Below are positions 50,581 through 59,377 of a DNA stretch of 64,000 nt, in pieces. Below the pieces are notes generated by a model. The model had not been told where the DNA came from. It searched no databases and was given only the letters and a program-made list of their open reading frames with translations. The translations under genes were made by a program, and so were the position numbers. The stretch is from Maribacter aquimaris (GTDB taxonomy: Bacteria; Bacteroidota; Bacteroidia; Flavobacteriales; Flavobacteriaceae). Each line of letters begins with the position of its first letter. The first letter of the stretch is position 1. Location: NCBI RefSeq assembly GCF_014596745.1, contig NZ_JABTCF010000001.1, positions 186,001-250,000 of the forward strand, written 5' to 3'.

Positions 50581-51714
50581 TTGAAACGATTTTTAAAATT
50601 TCTTAAAAGAATGATCATAGCTTTAATTCTACTTGTGGCCGTATTGGTTAGTACATACTTTTTATTCAACGCCTACTACCCATCGTTTGGGGGTGAAGTA
50701 AATAAAGAACGACAAACAAAATATGCGACTTCGGCCCAATTCGATAATGGTAAATTCGTAAATATCCACCGTGTGAATATGAATAAAGGTTTTTCTGAAA
50801 CCCTGGCTATGGCCCGCAAATTCTTTTTTGAGAAAGTAGAGAATGGAAGACCTAAGCACGATTTAGCGGTTCAAAAAATAGATTCTTCCAATATTGCCGA
50901 TTATGCAAGTCCGACCCGATTTGTTTGGTTCGGACATTCTTCCTTCTTGATCCAGATGAACCATAAGAACATTTTATTGGATCCCATGTTCGGTGAAGTC
51001 CCGGCTCCGCTTCCCTTTTTAGGGGGAAAACGTTTTAGTGCGGAACTGCCCATTGAAATACGGAAACTGCCAAAAATCGATGCCGTTATCATTTCCCATG
51101 ACCATTATGACCACTTGGATTACGAGTCCATTTCATTGTTAAAGGATAAAGTGGGTACATTTTACACACCCCTAGGCGTTGGTGTGCATTTGGAAACTTG
51201 GGGTGTTTTAAAGGAAAATATTGTTGAGATGGACTGGTGGCAGGAAACCACTTTTGATGATTTACAGTTTGTCTGCACACCAGCGAGACACTTTTCTGGC
51301 CGAAAATTCTCCAATGGCCAAAGTACCTTATGGTCTTCCTGGGTTATTAAATCGGCTACGGAAAATATCTTTTTCAGTGGTGATAGCGGATACGACAGTC
51401 ATTTTAAGGCAATTGGGGACAAATACGGTCCCTTTGATTTTGCCATGATGGAATGTGGACAATACAACAAGATGTGGCCCGATATCCATATGTTCCCCGA
51501 AGAAACGGCCCAAGCCGGAATGGACTTAAAGGCAAAAAGGATAATGCCCATCCATTGGGGTGCCTTTAAATTGGCCTTACACCCATGGACAGATCCCGTA
51601 CAACGTGTTACCAAAAAAGCAAAAGAATTGAATTTACCGATAATTACGCCCCAAATAGGCAATGCCTTTTTACTTCAGGATCAAAACATCGATAACCAGG
51701 ATTGGTGGCGATAA
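50581..51714 (+). CDS. Membrane-anchored metallo-beta-lactamase-fold hydrolase (UlaG/NAPE-PLD-like)
   Basis: 377 residues from a TTG start 6 bp after the AraC stop; the next ATG (50611) would remove the basic residues ahead of the membrane helix (about 11-30). After the anchor comes the MBL fold: FVWFGHSSFLIQ, ILLDPMF, metal motif SHDHYDHLD (about 172-180), PARHFSGR, FFSGDSGYD and MPIHWGAF. This set matches the N-acyl-phosphatidylethanolamine-hydrolysing phospholipase D branch. The N-terminal anchor suggests action on lipids or wall metabolites at the membrane. Substrate unproven. Confidence 0.87.
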   Translation: MKRFLKFLKRMIIALILLVAVLVSTYFLFNAYYPSFGGEVNKERQTKYATSAQFDNGKFVNIHRVNMNKGFSETLAMARKFFFEKVENGRPKHDLAVQKIDSSNIADYASPTRFVWFGHSSFLIQMNHKNILLDPMFGEVPAPLPFLGGKRFSAELPIEIRKLPKIDAVIISHDHYDHLDYESISLLKDKVGTFYTPLGVGVHLETWGVLKENIVEMDWWQETTFDDLQFVCTPARHFSGRKFSNGQSTLWSSWVIKSATENIFFSGDSGYDSHFKAIGDKYGPFDFAMMECGQYNKMWPDIHMFPEETAQAGMDLKAKRIMPIHWGAFKLALHPWTDPVQRVTKKAKELNLPIITPQIGNAFLLQDQNIDNQDWWR

Positions 51715-51841
51715 CTATAGATGACCTATTACCAAACCCATACCTGTATGGCATCCAAATGTTGAAAAAGGGATTTAATACATTGTTTCCCATTTCCGCC
51801 AAAATATAAAAAGTCTGATCCATGGCCATGGATTGCCGATT

Positions 51842-52732
51842 TTAAAAGGATCTCATTGACCTATAATGGTTTCTGAATTCCGACGGGGTACTTTTTGTTT
51901 TTAATTTGAATATCCTTGAGAAATACGCATAATCATCATACCCCAAAATTTCCGCAATAGCTGCCAAAGGGCTTTCGGAATGTACCAAAAGGCGTTTGGC
52001 CTCCAATAAAACACGTTCTGTTATAAGTTCTGAAGAGGTTTTGCTTAGGGTACTCTTTGTAATCCTATTCAAGTGCTTGGTGGTGATATTTAGTTTTTCA
52101 GCATAAAATGCAGGTGATTTTTCCGTTCTATAGAACTCTTGAACCAGGATTTCCAGATGTCGTAACGCGTTGAGGTAGGTCGATGACACCTCGGTGCCCT
52201 GTGATTCGGAAGTCGCGTACAAGCGGGTAAGGTCTATATAGGTAAGATGGATAAGGCTTGATAATTTCTGTTGCTTGAAAGGGTCCATTTTATGATATTC
52301 ATCGTTTATCTCTTTAAAACGGGAAATCACAGGTTCAAGCGTATCGGTGCTCAATTGTAGATTTGGTGGATTCTCATAGGAATAATAAAATGGGAATTGG
52401 ATAAGCTTGGCATTTGAAAAGGTAAATTCAAAGAAATCCTGCGTATGGAAAAAGATATAACCTTCGGGGTCATGCTCGAATTTCCACGAATGGGTCTGTC
52501 CCGGTTTTAGAAAAAACACACTACCAGACAGCACAGGGTAAGTGACAAAGTCAATTTCATGACTTCCTGTACCTTTTGAAAAAACGACACATAAAAAAAA
52601 GTCGTGCCGATGGGGAACATAGACAAGGTCTTTATTCTTACTCAAATGAGGCCCAAGTCGATTACTATAAAAATCATTTAAGGATTCTTCATTCTCAAAT
52701 TGTTCAATATTCAGTATCGGTATCAAGGGCAT
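51842..52732 (-). CDS. AraC-family transcriptional regulator
   Basis: 296 residues starting at the ATG that gives MPLIPILNIEQF; the in-frame ATG at 52801 would add 23 hydrophobic residues atypical of the family. N-terminal cupin (about 35-120; VPHRHDFFLCVVF, GSVFFLKPGQTHSWKF) and C-terminal AraC HTH (about 195-292; YAEKLNITTKHLNRITK, IAEILGYDDYAYFSRIFKLKTKSTPSEFR). The cupin HRHDF/GQTHSW pattern is that of ligand-sensing AraC regulators. No adjacent operon on the same strand; divergent from the DUF983 gene. Confidence 0.88.
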   Translation of the reverse strand: MPLIPILNIEQFENEESLNDFYSNRLGPHLSKNKDLVYVPHRHDFFLCVVFSKGTGSHEIDFVTYPVLSGSVFFLKPGQTHSWKFEHDPEGYIFFHTQDFFEFTFSNAKLIQFPFYYSYENPPNLQLSTDTLEPVISRFKEINDEYHKMDPFKQQKLSSLIHLTYIDLTRLYATSESQGTEVSSTYLNALRHLEILVQEFYRTEKSPAFYAEKLNITTKHLNRITKSTLSKTSSELITERVLLEAKRLLVHSESPLAAIAEILGYDDYAYFSRIFKLKTKSTPSEFRNHYRSMRSF

Positions 52733-52802
52733 ATTCTTTAATAATGTCCTAAAAGTACAAAAAATAGCGATTATTATGTAAGTTAGAAAAGGGTTGTACA
52801 AC

Positions 52803-52810
52803 TATCTTTG
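52803..52810 (+). promoter_or_regulatory. -7 element of the DUF983 gene
   Basis: TATCTTTG fits TAnnTTTG, about 62 bp before ATG 52873. Confidence 0.5.
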
Positions 52811-52872
52811 TTGGTGCTAAAACAGCGGTATTCAGCGATTCTTTAAATAAAAAACAATCAAAACCAGTCGTT

Positions 52873-53262
52873 ATGAGCTTTTTAAAGGGAACAAAGATTT
52901 ATAGTATATTCACAGGTGCATGTCCTGTTTGTCATAATGAAAGTATGTATAGGGTACAAAACCCCTATAAACTTGGCAGTACTTTGAAAATGAACGAACG
53001 CTGTAGTCATTGTGATACGAAATACAAAATGGAGCCCTCTTTCTTTTACGGGGCCATGTATGTGAGTTATCCGGTTGGCCTGTCATTTGCAGGTGCCGCA
53101 TTCGTCCTGTGCTATCTTATCCTCAATTTAAGCTTGATTACGACTTATTGCATTATCGTTGCTGTGATGATCGTGGCACTGCCCATAATACTCCGGATTT
53201 CAAGGAATATATGGATCAATATTTTTAAAAATTATCAGAAACAGGAGTTAGGGACAGAATAA
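52873..53262 (+). CDS. DUF983 zinc-ribbon membrane protein
   Basis: 129 residues: GACPVCHNE and ERCSHCDTKY provide two CxxC pairs for a zinc ribbon, PSFFYGAMYVSY is the family signature, and two membrane helices follow (about 72-110). Function unknown; common in Bacteroidota and Alphaproteobacteria, in the latter near cytochrome oxidase genes. Confidence 0.88.
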   Translation: MSFLKGTKIYSIFTGACPVCHNESMYRVQNPYKLGSTLKMNERCSHCDTKYKMEPSFFYGAMYVSYPVGLSFAGAAFVLCYLILNLSLITTYCIIVAVMIVALPIILRISRNIWINIFKNYQKQELGTE

Positions 53263-53316
53263 AAATAGCCATAGCCAAACGATTTACCATCCTGTACCAT
53301 GCAACCTATGCTTGCC

Positions 53317-53928
53317 CTAGATCTGGATTATTTTGGAATGCTCCATAAAGTAGGACTCAAAACGTTTTAATTTGGGATGTAATTCTTCTGAATACAGCAC
53401 ATATTGGCATTTTTGAATGCTCTGGGTAATGGAAATAATAGCACTGGAGTCTGATTTTTGAATCAAGAAACCTGCATCGTCGATACTGAATATCTTCAAT
53501 TGTGAGGTACTCACCCCATTCAATAGGAACAACTTATTCATGGTCTTGGGCGTTGAAATAAGAATATCCACCCCCTCAAAAATCTCAGATTTCTGTATAT
53601 CGATATGCAATTCTTCATAACCGACATAAACACGTAACGAATTGTATTTGGTATACGTTAAAAAAGCTTGGTATAATTCCAACGCCTTTTCCTTGTTTTC
53701 TACCAGAACGACTGCCCTTGGAGCGTTTCCCACCGCTTCACATTTTAATTTGTGCAACGTGGTAAGTATAAGCGTGGTGGTTTTCCCACTATCTTTTGGT
53801 GCGGCACAAAATACGTTGGCTCCACTTTTTATAACCGGTATACTGCGGCTTTGAAAAGGGGTAGGGGTTGTAATATCCTTACGCTCTAGGCGCTCAAGTA
53901 TATTGGTGTGTAATTTTTTAAAAGGCAT
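53317..53928 (-). CDS. Degenerate single-RecA-domain DEAD-box-like protein
   Basis: 203 residues from the ATG giving MPFKKLHTNI; the -7 element at 53977-53984 rules out the in-frame ATG at 53988. Only the first helicase domain is present. The Q motif survives (TPFQSRSIPVI, about 22-32) and a near-Walker A AAPKDSGKT (42-50). Motif Ib-like STPKTM is present, but DEAD is replaced by IDDAG (149-153) and motif III SAT by SEE. The second RecA domain is absent, so no unwinding is expected. It may bind nucleotide or RNA, or regulate the true helicases encoded nearby at 54715 and 56049. It is not a recent truncation, since the ends are clean and the frame is intact. Confidence 0.78.
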   Translation of the reverse strand: MPFKKLHTNILERLERKDITTPTPFQSRSIPVIKSGANVFCAAPKDSGKTTTLILTTLHKLKCEAVGNAPRAVVLVENKEKALELYQAFLTYTKYNSLRVYVGYEELHIDIQKSEIFEGVDILISTPKTMNKLFLLNGVSTSQLKIFSIDDAGFLIQKSDSSAIISITQSIQKCQYVLYSEELHPKLKRFESYFMEHSKIIQI

Positions 53929-53976
53929 AGGCTTTAAAAGGATAACGTTTTGGTATACTGTTCCATTTGAACAGGG

Positions 53977-53984
53977 CAAATATA
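53977..53984 (-). promoter_or_regulatory. -7 element of the DEAD-like gene
   Basis: TATATTTG on the minus strand fits TAnnTTTG, about 48 bp before the ATG at 53928. Confidence 0.45.
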
Positions 53985-54145
53985 ACACCTTGAAATGAAA
54001 AGAAATCCTCTTCGCAAAATAGTTGCTTTTATACGTTTTGGACCCTTCCCTTTTTTAAAGCTGTTCCGGCTAAAATAAAAAAGCCTGTTTTTACGCTAAG
54101 TGGTTCAGAATAAAGGTGTAGTTTCGCGCCTCGTAAAAAAAGACT

Positions 54146-54595
54146 ATGAAACGTATAAATCAATATAAGAAGCTCTTTGGTGTTGAAAAGGATATCGAAC
54201 TTAAGACATTAAAGACCACATACCGTAATTTGGTAAAGGAATGGCATCCTGATAAATTTCAAGAAGGTGATGTCGAACGGGAAGAGGCTGAAGTGAAAAG
54301 TCGTTCTATTATTGATGGATACCATTTTTTGGTAAGTATCGCCCCAGAAACCTTGACTGCGAATCTAGACGCGTATACTGAGACCATCTCCAATTCAGGA
54401 ATCGCGGAGTTTATCCATAACGGCTTGGTTTTGGAAATCACTTTTTCTGATGGAACGACGTACGAATACTTTGGGGTTACCAAACCTATTTATATAAAGA
54501 TGGTAAATGCCAACAAATTGAATCGATTTGCAAAACGCTCAATCTATCCAAAATACACGTACAGAAAATCAAAACGTACCCTTCAGGAAGCTTAA
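54146..54595 (+). CDS. J-domain/KTSC-domain fusion protein
   Basis: 149 residues. The N-terminal half (about 1-70) is a J-like domain with the loop motif EWHPDKF and a preceding helix LKTLKTTYRNLVKE, i.e. the HPD tripeptide needed to stimulate DnaK. The C-terminal half (about 75-140) is a KTSC domain: SGIAEFIHNGLVLEITFSDGTTYEYFGV and FAKRSIYPKY, with the family motif reduced. Related annotations are 'KTSC domain-containing protein' in Bacteroidota; KTSC proteins elsewhere are linked to RNA metabolism. It lies between the degenerate and true DEAD-box genes. Confidence 0.82.
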   Translation: MKRINQYKKLFGVEKDIELKTLKTTYRNLVKEWHPDKFQEGDVEREEAEVKSRSIIDGYHFLVSIAPETLTANLDAYTETISNSGIAEFIHNGLVLEITFSDGTTYEYFGVTKPIYIKMVNANKLNRFAKRSIYPKYTYRKSKRTLQEA

Positions 54596-54687
54596 ACTGC
54601 GGAATAAACATACATCGTTAAGGCATATTTTATAGCCTTTAAGAAGAATTAGTACAGCACTTTACACGATTGCCCATTTCGTGTAGT

Positions 54688-54695
54688 TATCTTTG
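54688..54695 (+). promoter_or_regulatory. -7 element of the first DEAD-box gene
   Basis: TATCTTTG fits TAnnTTTG. Transcription would start near 54702, after the in-frame ATG at 54670 and before ATG 54715, which fixes the start. Confidence 0.55.
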
Positions 54696-54714
54696 TGCAA
54701 ATCCATTACATTAT

Positions 54715-56043
54715 ATGTCAAATCAATTTTCCGCTTTAGGAATCAATGAACAACTTCTAGAAAGTCTAACCGAATTAAAGATTTCCGTTCCCACGGATAT
54801 CCAAAAAAAGACCATTCCAATACTCTTGAACCAAAAAGAGGATGTCGTTGCTTTGGCAAAAACGGGAACCGGTAAAACGGCTGCGTTCGGTCTGCCTTTG
54901 TTGCAATTGATAAACCCGGAAAAAACGGATGTACAGGCGCTTATATTGGCCCCTACACGGGAATTGGGTCAACAAATTTACACGAACCTCGTTTCGTATG
55001 CATCCCACAGTCCGGCCATTTCCATTGCCTCCGTTTGTGGTGGTATTCCCATAAAACCCCAAATAGAACGCTTAAAAGAAGCGACGCATATTATTGTGGC
55101 CACACCAGGCCGATTGATCGATTTGATCCAGCGTGAGGCCGTCAGCATTAAAAAATTGAAATATTTGGTCTTGGACGAGGCTGACGAGATGGTCACAGCC
55201 TTAAAGTCCGACTTGGATACCTTAGATGCGGAGATGCCCAAATCGAGAAGGACATTGTTGTTTACCGCCACCATGCCGGGAACCGTAAAGCAATTGGTAC
55301 AAAACTATATGTCGAAACACGTGGTGCACCTAGAGGCCGATATGGCCCAAATGGGACACCAAGGTATAGACCATAAATACATCGTCGTTGAGCCCATTGA
55401 AAAGTTGGAGGTTTTACTTCATTTTCTAAATAGCAAGGAAGGACAACGTGGAATTATTTTTTGTAAGACCAAAGCGGCCGTAAATAAATTGGCAAAGAAA
55501 TTGGCCATTAATAAATTCTCCTCCGGGGCCATCCATGGTAGTCTAAGCCAAGGCATCCGTGATCGGATCATGGGACAGTTCAGGGAAGGATACATAGATA
55601 TTCTCGTGGCCACCGATTTGGCAGCCCGTGGTATCGACGTAAAGGAAATTTCCTATGTGGTCAATTATCACCTACCAGATACTTATGAGGCCTATGTACA
55701 CCGTAGTGGCCGAACAGCTAGGGCAGGGGCAAAGGGACTTTCACTAAGCATCATACAAGAAGAGGAACTTCCTGATATTCCCGAGTTTGAAAAGGAATTG
55801 GGACTGGTTTTCTCCGAGTTGAAGAAGGAAAGTGAAGCCGATCGGGAAGAAATAAATTTGGTGCTTTGGGCCAAGAAAATATTCAAAACCAAACCCAACC
55901 GTACCGTTTCTTCTGAAACCAAAGAAAAAATAAAGACTATTTTCCATCATTTGACCAAAGAGGAATTGATGGAAAAAGTACTGGCCGATCATTTGATGCA
56001 CGGTACTCCCCATACTAAAACCGAAGCTTCGCAAAAGAAGTAG
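54715..56043 (+). CDS. DEAD-box RNA helicase
   Basis: 442 residues. All core motifs present: Q motif (TDIQKKTIPILL), Walker A AKTGTGKT, APTRELGQQ, VATPGRL, DEADEM, TATMP (SAT variant), IIFCKTKAAV, ATDLAARGIDV and HRSGRTAR. The C-terminal about 60 residues are charged and helical. A general cytoplasmic RNA helicase of the RhlE/CsdA-like type. The next helicase gene starts 5 bp after its stop, forming an operon of two different DEAD-box proteins. Confidence 0.93.
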   Translation: MSNQFSALGINEQLLESLTELKISVPTDIQKKTIPILLNQKEDVVALAKTGTGKTAAFGLPLLQLINPEKTDVQALILAPTRELGQQIYTNLVSYASHSPAISIASVCGGIPIKPQIERLKEATHIIVATPGRLIDLIQREAVSIKKLKYLVLDEADEMVTALKSDLDTLDAEMPKSRRTLLFTATMPGTVKQLVQNYMSKHVVHLEADMAQMGHQGIDHKYIVVEPIEKLEVLLHFLNSKEGQRGIIFCKTKAAVNKLAKKLAINKFSSGAIHGSLSQGIRDRIMGQFREGYIDILVATDLAARGIDVKEISYVVNYHLPDTYEAYVHRSGRTARAGAKGLSLSIIQEEELPDIPEFEKELGLVFSELKKESEADREEINLVLWAKKIFKTKPNRTVSSETKEKIKTIFHHLTKEELMEKVLADHLMHGTPHTKTEASQKK

Positions 56044-56048
56044 TCCCT

Positions 56049-57362
56049 ATGGCCAATACAATTCGCAATCAACAGGAAATACTGGACAAATTAAGGATTC
56101 CCGCATTGAACCCCATGCAAGAGGAAGCACTCGAGGTCATCGAGAAAACAGGGAATACCGTACTGCTTTCCCCAACGGGTACCGGAAAGACTTTGGCTTT
56201 CTTATTACCGCTTCTACAAAACTTAGATCCTGAATGCACCGAAGTTCAGGCTTTGATACTAGTCCCTTCGCGGGAACTGGCCATTCAGATAGAACAAGTG
56301 GTACGTGATATGGGTTCAGGTTTTAAAGTGAATGCCGTATATGGGGGTAGACCTATCTCCAAGGATAAAATTGAATTGAAACACACTCCCGCTATTTTAA
56401 TCGGAACCCCAGGCAGGATCGCTGACCATTTTGGTAGTGGCCGTTTTTCGAAATCGGATATCAAGACCTTGGTATTGGATGAATTTGACAAATCGTTGGA
56501 AACCGGTTTTGAGGGAGAGATGAGTACCATCATCAATCAATTGCCAAATCTTGAAAAACGTATTCTTACCTCCGCCACCCAGGGTGTTGAAATTCCGGCT
56601 TTTGTACGATTGGACAAGCCGAGCATCATCGATTATCTGGACTTGAAGCAAGAATCCAGACTGGCCATTAAAACGGTGATTTCCCCCGATAAGGACAAAT
56701 TACGGACCCTTGTGGATTTACTCCTCCACATCGGTAATCAACCGGGTATCATATTTTGCAACTTTAAGGACAGTATAGAACGGGTTAGTTCGTTTTTGGA
56801 TAAAAACCGTATCAACCACACTTGCTTTTCAGGAGGTATGGAACAGCGGGACAGGGAACGCTCATTGATCAAATTCAGGAACGGAACTTGCCAAGTATTG
56901 GTCGCTACGGATTTGGCCGCACGGGGCATCGATATTCCCGAAATGAAATACATTATCCACTATGAGCTTCCAAGAGCCGAGGAAGAGTTTACCCATAGAA
57001 ATGGCAGAACCGCCCGGGTAAACGAAAAAGGAACCGCGTATGTGTTGCAATGGGAAAAAGAATTCATACCCGAGTTTATCAAAGGTGTGGAAACTATCGA
57101 TATATCAAAAAAAGCACCCCGTGAACCCCAATTCTGGGAAACCCTCTTTATTTCAGGAGGCAGAAAAGATAAGATCTCCAAAGGGGATATTGCCGGACTC
57201 TTCTTTAAACAAGGCGGTCTCAACAAAGACCAATTGGGTGTTATCGAATTAAAACAGGATTGTGCCTTTGTTTCCGTTCCTTTGTCCATCGCCGATCAAT
57301 TGGTTCAAAAACTGAACAATTCCCGTTTAAAGAATAAGAAAGTACGTGTTACCGTCCTGTAA
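56049..57362 (+). CDS. DEAD-box RNA helicase with DbpA-type RNA-binding tail
   Basis: 437 residues. Motifs: SPTGTGKT, VPSRELAIQ, IGTPGRI, LDEFDKS (DEFD variant of DEAD), LTSATQG, IIFCNFKDS, ATDLAARGIDI and HRNGRTAR. The last about 70 residues resemble the DbpA RNA-binding domain (SKGDIAGLFFKQGGLNKDQLGVIEL, which in DbpA family members recognises 23S rRNA), ending with VRVTVL. Likely a ribosome-assembly helicase. Follows the other DEAD-box gene by 5 bp. Confidence 0.9.
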   Translation: MANTIRNQQEILDKLRIPALNPMQEEALEVIEKTGNTVLLSPTGTGKTLAFLLPLLQNLDPECTEVQALILVPSRELAIQIEQVVRDMGSGFKVNAVYGGRPISKDKIELKHTPAILIGTPGRIADHFGSGRFSKSDIKTLVLDEFDKSLETGFEGEMSTIINQLPNLEKRILTSATQGVEIPAFVRLDKPSIIDYLDLKQESRLAIKTVISPDKDKLRTLVDLLLHIGNQPGIIFCNFKDSIERVSSFLDKNRINHTCFSGGMEQRDRERSLIKFRNGTCQVLVATDLAARGIDIPEMKYIIHYELPRAEEEFTHRNGRTARVNEKGTAYVLQWEKEFIPEFIKGVETIDISKKAPREPQFWETLFISGGRKDKISKGDIAGLFFKQGGLNKDQLGVIELKQDCAFVSVPLSIADQLVQKLNNSRLKNKKVRVTVL

Positions 57363-57420
57363 TAATCGAGGGTGGCCGAACTTTTAACAACTCCTTATTA
57401 TTATTTCTTGGAGCGAATCT

Positions 57421-57428
57421 TATTTTTG
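57421..57428 (+). promoter_or_regulatory. -7 element of the VTT membrane protein gene
   Basis: TATTTTTG fits TAnnTTTG, about 92 bp before ATG 57520. Confidence 0.4.
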
Positions 57429-57519
57429 CAAAAATTAAAATAGGTGTAATACATTGATTTTACCATTAGACAGTTTGTATATACACCCCTTTTCAATTTG
57501 AAAAACAGTAATAATCATC

Positions 57520-58140
57520 ATGGATAAAAGTCCTAAAGTAAGTGCCAAAAAGTCTAGAATACGGTTGTTGCACCAATACTATTCCTATACTGGTTTTTAC
57601 GCCTTTGTCAAGTCCAGCTTAGGTAAGGTAATCATACCTATATCCTTATTTATCATAGGATTGTGGCTCGTTCATTTATATGTTATCGATTTTCATGATC
57701 TATTCACTTCGATTACCACAACGTATAGCCCCATAGTGATCCTTAGTGTTTTCCTTGCTACGGAATCGCTTTTAGGGTTGGTACCTCCTGAGATTTTTAT
57801 TGCTTGGGCCGGTAAGACCGATACACCGATTATCTATTTATCGATCCTTGCGTTTTTATCCTATCTAGGGGGTATAATTTCCTTTTTTGAAGGAAAGGCC
57901 ATTTCAAAAGTACCCTCGATGAAGACCTATTTTGAAGTGAAGATGGCAAAACATATGAAGATGATCCGCAAATGGGGTGGATTTTTAATTATAGTAGGAG
58001 CATTATTACCCATTCCCTTCGCTTTGACCAGTGTTGCGGCCGGACTTATCCATTACCGATTTCGAAATTATTTGCTCTTCGGATTATTGCGATTTGTACG
58101 TTTTTACCTGTATGCTATCGTTATATTCAATGTTTTTTAG
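57520..58140 (+). CDS. DedA/VTT-like (YqaA-type) membrane protein
   Basis: 206 residues. A basic N-terminus is followed by about five membrane helices. The central block SLLGLVPPEIFIAWAG with FLSYLGGIISFFEGKAIS and the C-terminal KWGGFLIIVGALLPIPFALTSVAAGLIHYRFRNYLLFGLLRFVRFY region are those of VTT/SNARE-associated (DedA, YqaA) proteins, including the Gly/Pro re-entrant loop and Arg residues near the end. Family members are lipid flippases or transporters. Some databases call relatives 'short-chain dehydrogenase', which the sequence does not support. Confidence 0.75.
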   Translation: MDKSPKVSAKKSRIRLLHQYYSYTGFYAFVKSSLGKVIIPISLFIIGLWLVHLYVIDFHDLFTSITTTYSPIVILSVFLATESLLGLVPPEIFIAWAGKTDTPIIYLSILAFLSYLGGIISFFEGKAISKVPSMKTYFEVKMAKHMKMIRKWGGFLIIVGALLPIPFALTSVAAGLIHYRFRNYLLFGLLRFVRFYLYAIVIFNVF

Positions 58141-58443
58141 GGAATAGCACTTATTTCTATCGAATTCATAACCGTTACGTGGGTTACGAGCACAGTTTAT
58201 CTACATCGTAATATAAAGTATAAGCCCCTACCTTATACGTTGATTCCAGTTTTGGAAGCAAGGAATAAACGTAATTGCCGCCGCATCTATCCAAGATAAA
58301 AATATCCGAAAATTGATGAAACACGTATTTCAACCTTTTTTAATGCCCCCATGGTTGATGTTAAGATAATAGTACCTAATTCTGTATTATCGTATTTAAT
58401 AATAAAATATCTTTAGACAGAATACATTAACAATCCATCGCAT
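58141..58443. other. Intergenic region upstream of fabD
   Basis: AT-rich. TATCTTTA at 58408-58415 is a one-mismatch -7 element for fabD. No coding frame, hairpin or repeat stands out otherwise. Confidence 0.4.
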
Positions 58444-59319
58444 ATGCATGCATACCTATTCCCTGGACAAGGCACCCAATTTCCCGGTATGGGAAAAGCG
58501 TTATATGAATCCTCCGAATTGGCACAAGACTATTTTAAAAAAGCCAACGCTATTTTAGGATTTTCAATTACCGATGTCATGTTCGAAGGGTCCAATGAGG
58601 ATTTGAAACAAACACAGTTTTCCCAACCGGCCATTTTTTTACATTCCTATATCCTGACCAAGACCCTTGGAAGTACCTTTAAGCCCGATATGGTCGCAGG
58701 ACATTCCCTGGGTGAGATAACCGCTTTGGCCGCCATTGGTTCCTTGGATTTTGAATCGGCATTGAAACTCATCGCCAAACGGGCCTCACTTATGCAAAAA
58801 GTATGTGATGATAAGAATATGGGTATGGCCGTGGTAGTGGGTTTATATGATGTAATCGTATCGGATATCTGTAAGCATATCGACGGTATTGTTGTACCGG
58901 CCAATTACAATGCCCTTAAACAAGTGGTTATTTCCGGAGAAAGGAAAGCACTGAAAGAAGCGTGTGACAAACTACGCCCGGGGGCACTTGCCATCGTGGA
59001 TTTACCGGTAAGTGGCGCCTTCCATTCTCCCCTTATGGAACCTATTGTTGAGGAATTCAGTTTGGCCATTGCCGAAACCGAATTCAAAAAACCAACCTGT
59101 CCCATTTATCAGAATGTCACAGCACGCCCTTGCTATGAAGTTGGAATGATAAAGAAAAACCTCATCGATCAATTGACGCATCCGGTAATGTGGCGACACA
59201 TTATGCTCCATATGGAAGAGGATGGGGCTACTGAATTTACGGAGATCGGTCCAGGAAACTTTTTAAGGGGACTTGTGCGTCAAATCCATAAAAATGTAAC
59301 TACAAACGGAATTTCGTAA
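58444..59319 (+). CDS. fabD: Malonyl-CoA:ACP transacylase FabD
   Basis: 291 residues: LFPGQGTQFPGMGK at the start, catalytic VAGHSLGE with Ser88 as nucleophile, and SGAFHSPLM with His194 completing the dyad; NVTARP and EIGPGN near the end. It loads malonyl onto acyl carrier protein for fatty-acid synthesis in the cytoplasm. Not beside other fab genes, which is common in Bacteroidota. Confidence 0.95.
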   Translation: MHAYLFPGQGTQFPGMGKALYESSELAQDYFKKANAILGFSITDVMFEGSNEDLKQTQFSQPAIFLHSYILTKTLGSTFKPDMVAGHSLGEITALAAIGSLDFESALKLIAKRASLMQKVCDDKNMGMAVVVGLYDVIVSDICKHIDGIVVPANYNALKQVVISGERKALKEACDKLRPGALAIVDLPVSGAFHSPLMEPIVEEFSLAIAETEFKKPTCPIYQNVTARPCYEVGMIKKNLIDQLTHPVMWRHIMLHMEEDGATEFTEIGPGNFLRGLVRQIHKNVTTNGIS

Positions 59320-59377
59320 GTGGCAAGAATACATTCCAAACCATTTGAATTACAATCATTAAAGGACTGCCTAGGTC

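Noticed and set aside
53317-53928. Recent pseudogene of a full DEAD-box helicase
   Set aside because: The frame is intact with its own promoter and no remnant of the second domain follows; motif changes are consistent with an old, separate lineage.
54670-54714. Earlier ATG for the first DEAD-box helicase
   Set aside because: It lies upstream of the predicted transcription start (-7 element 54688-54695), and the extra residues do not look like helicase sequence.
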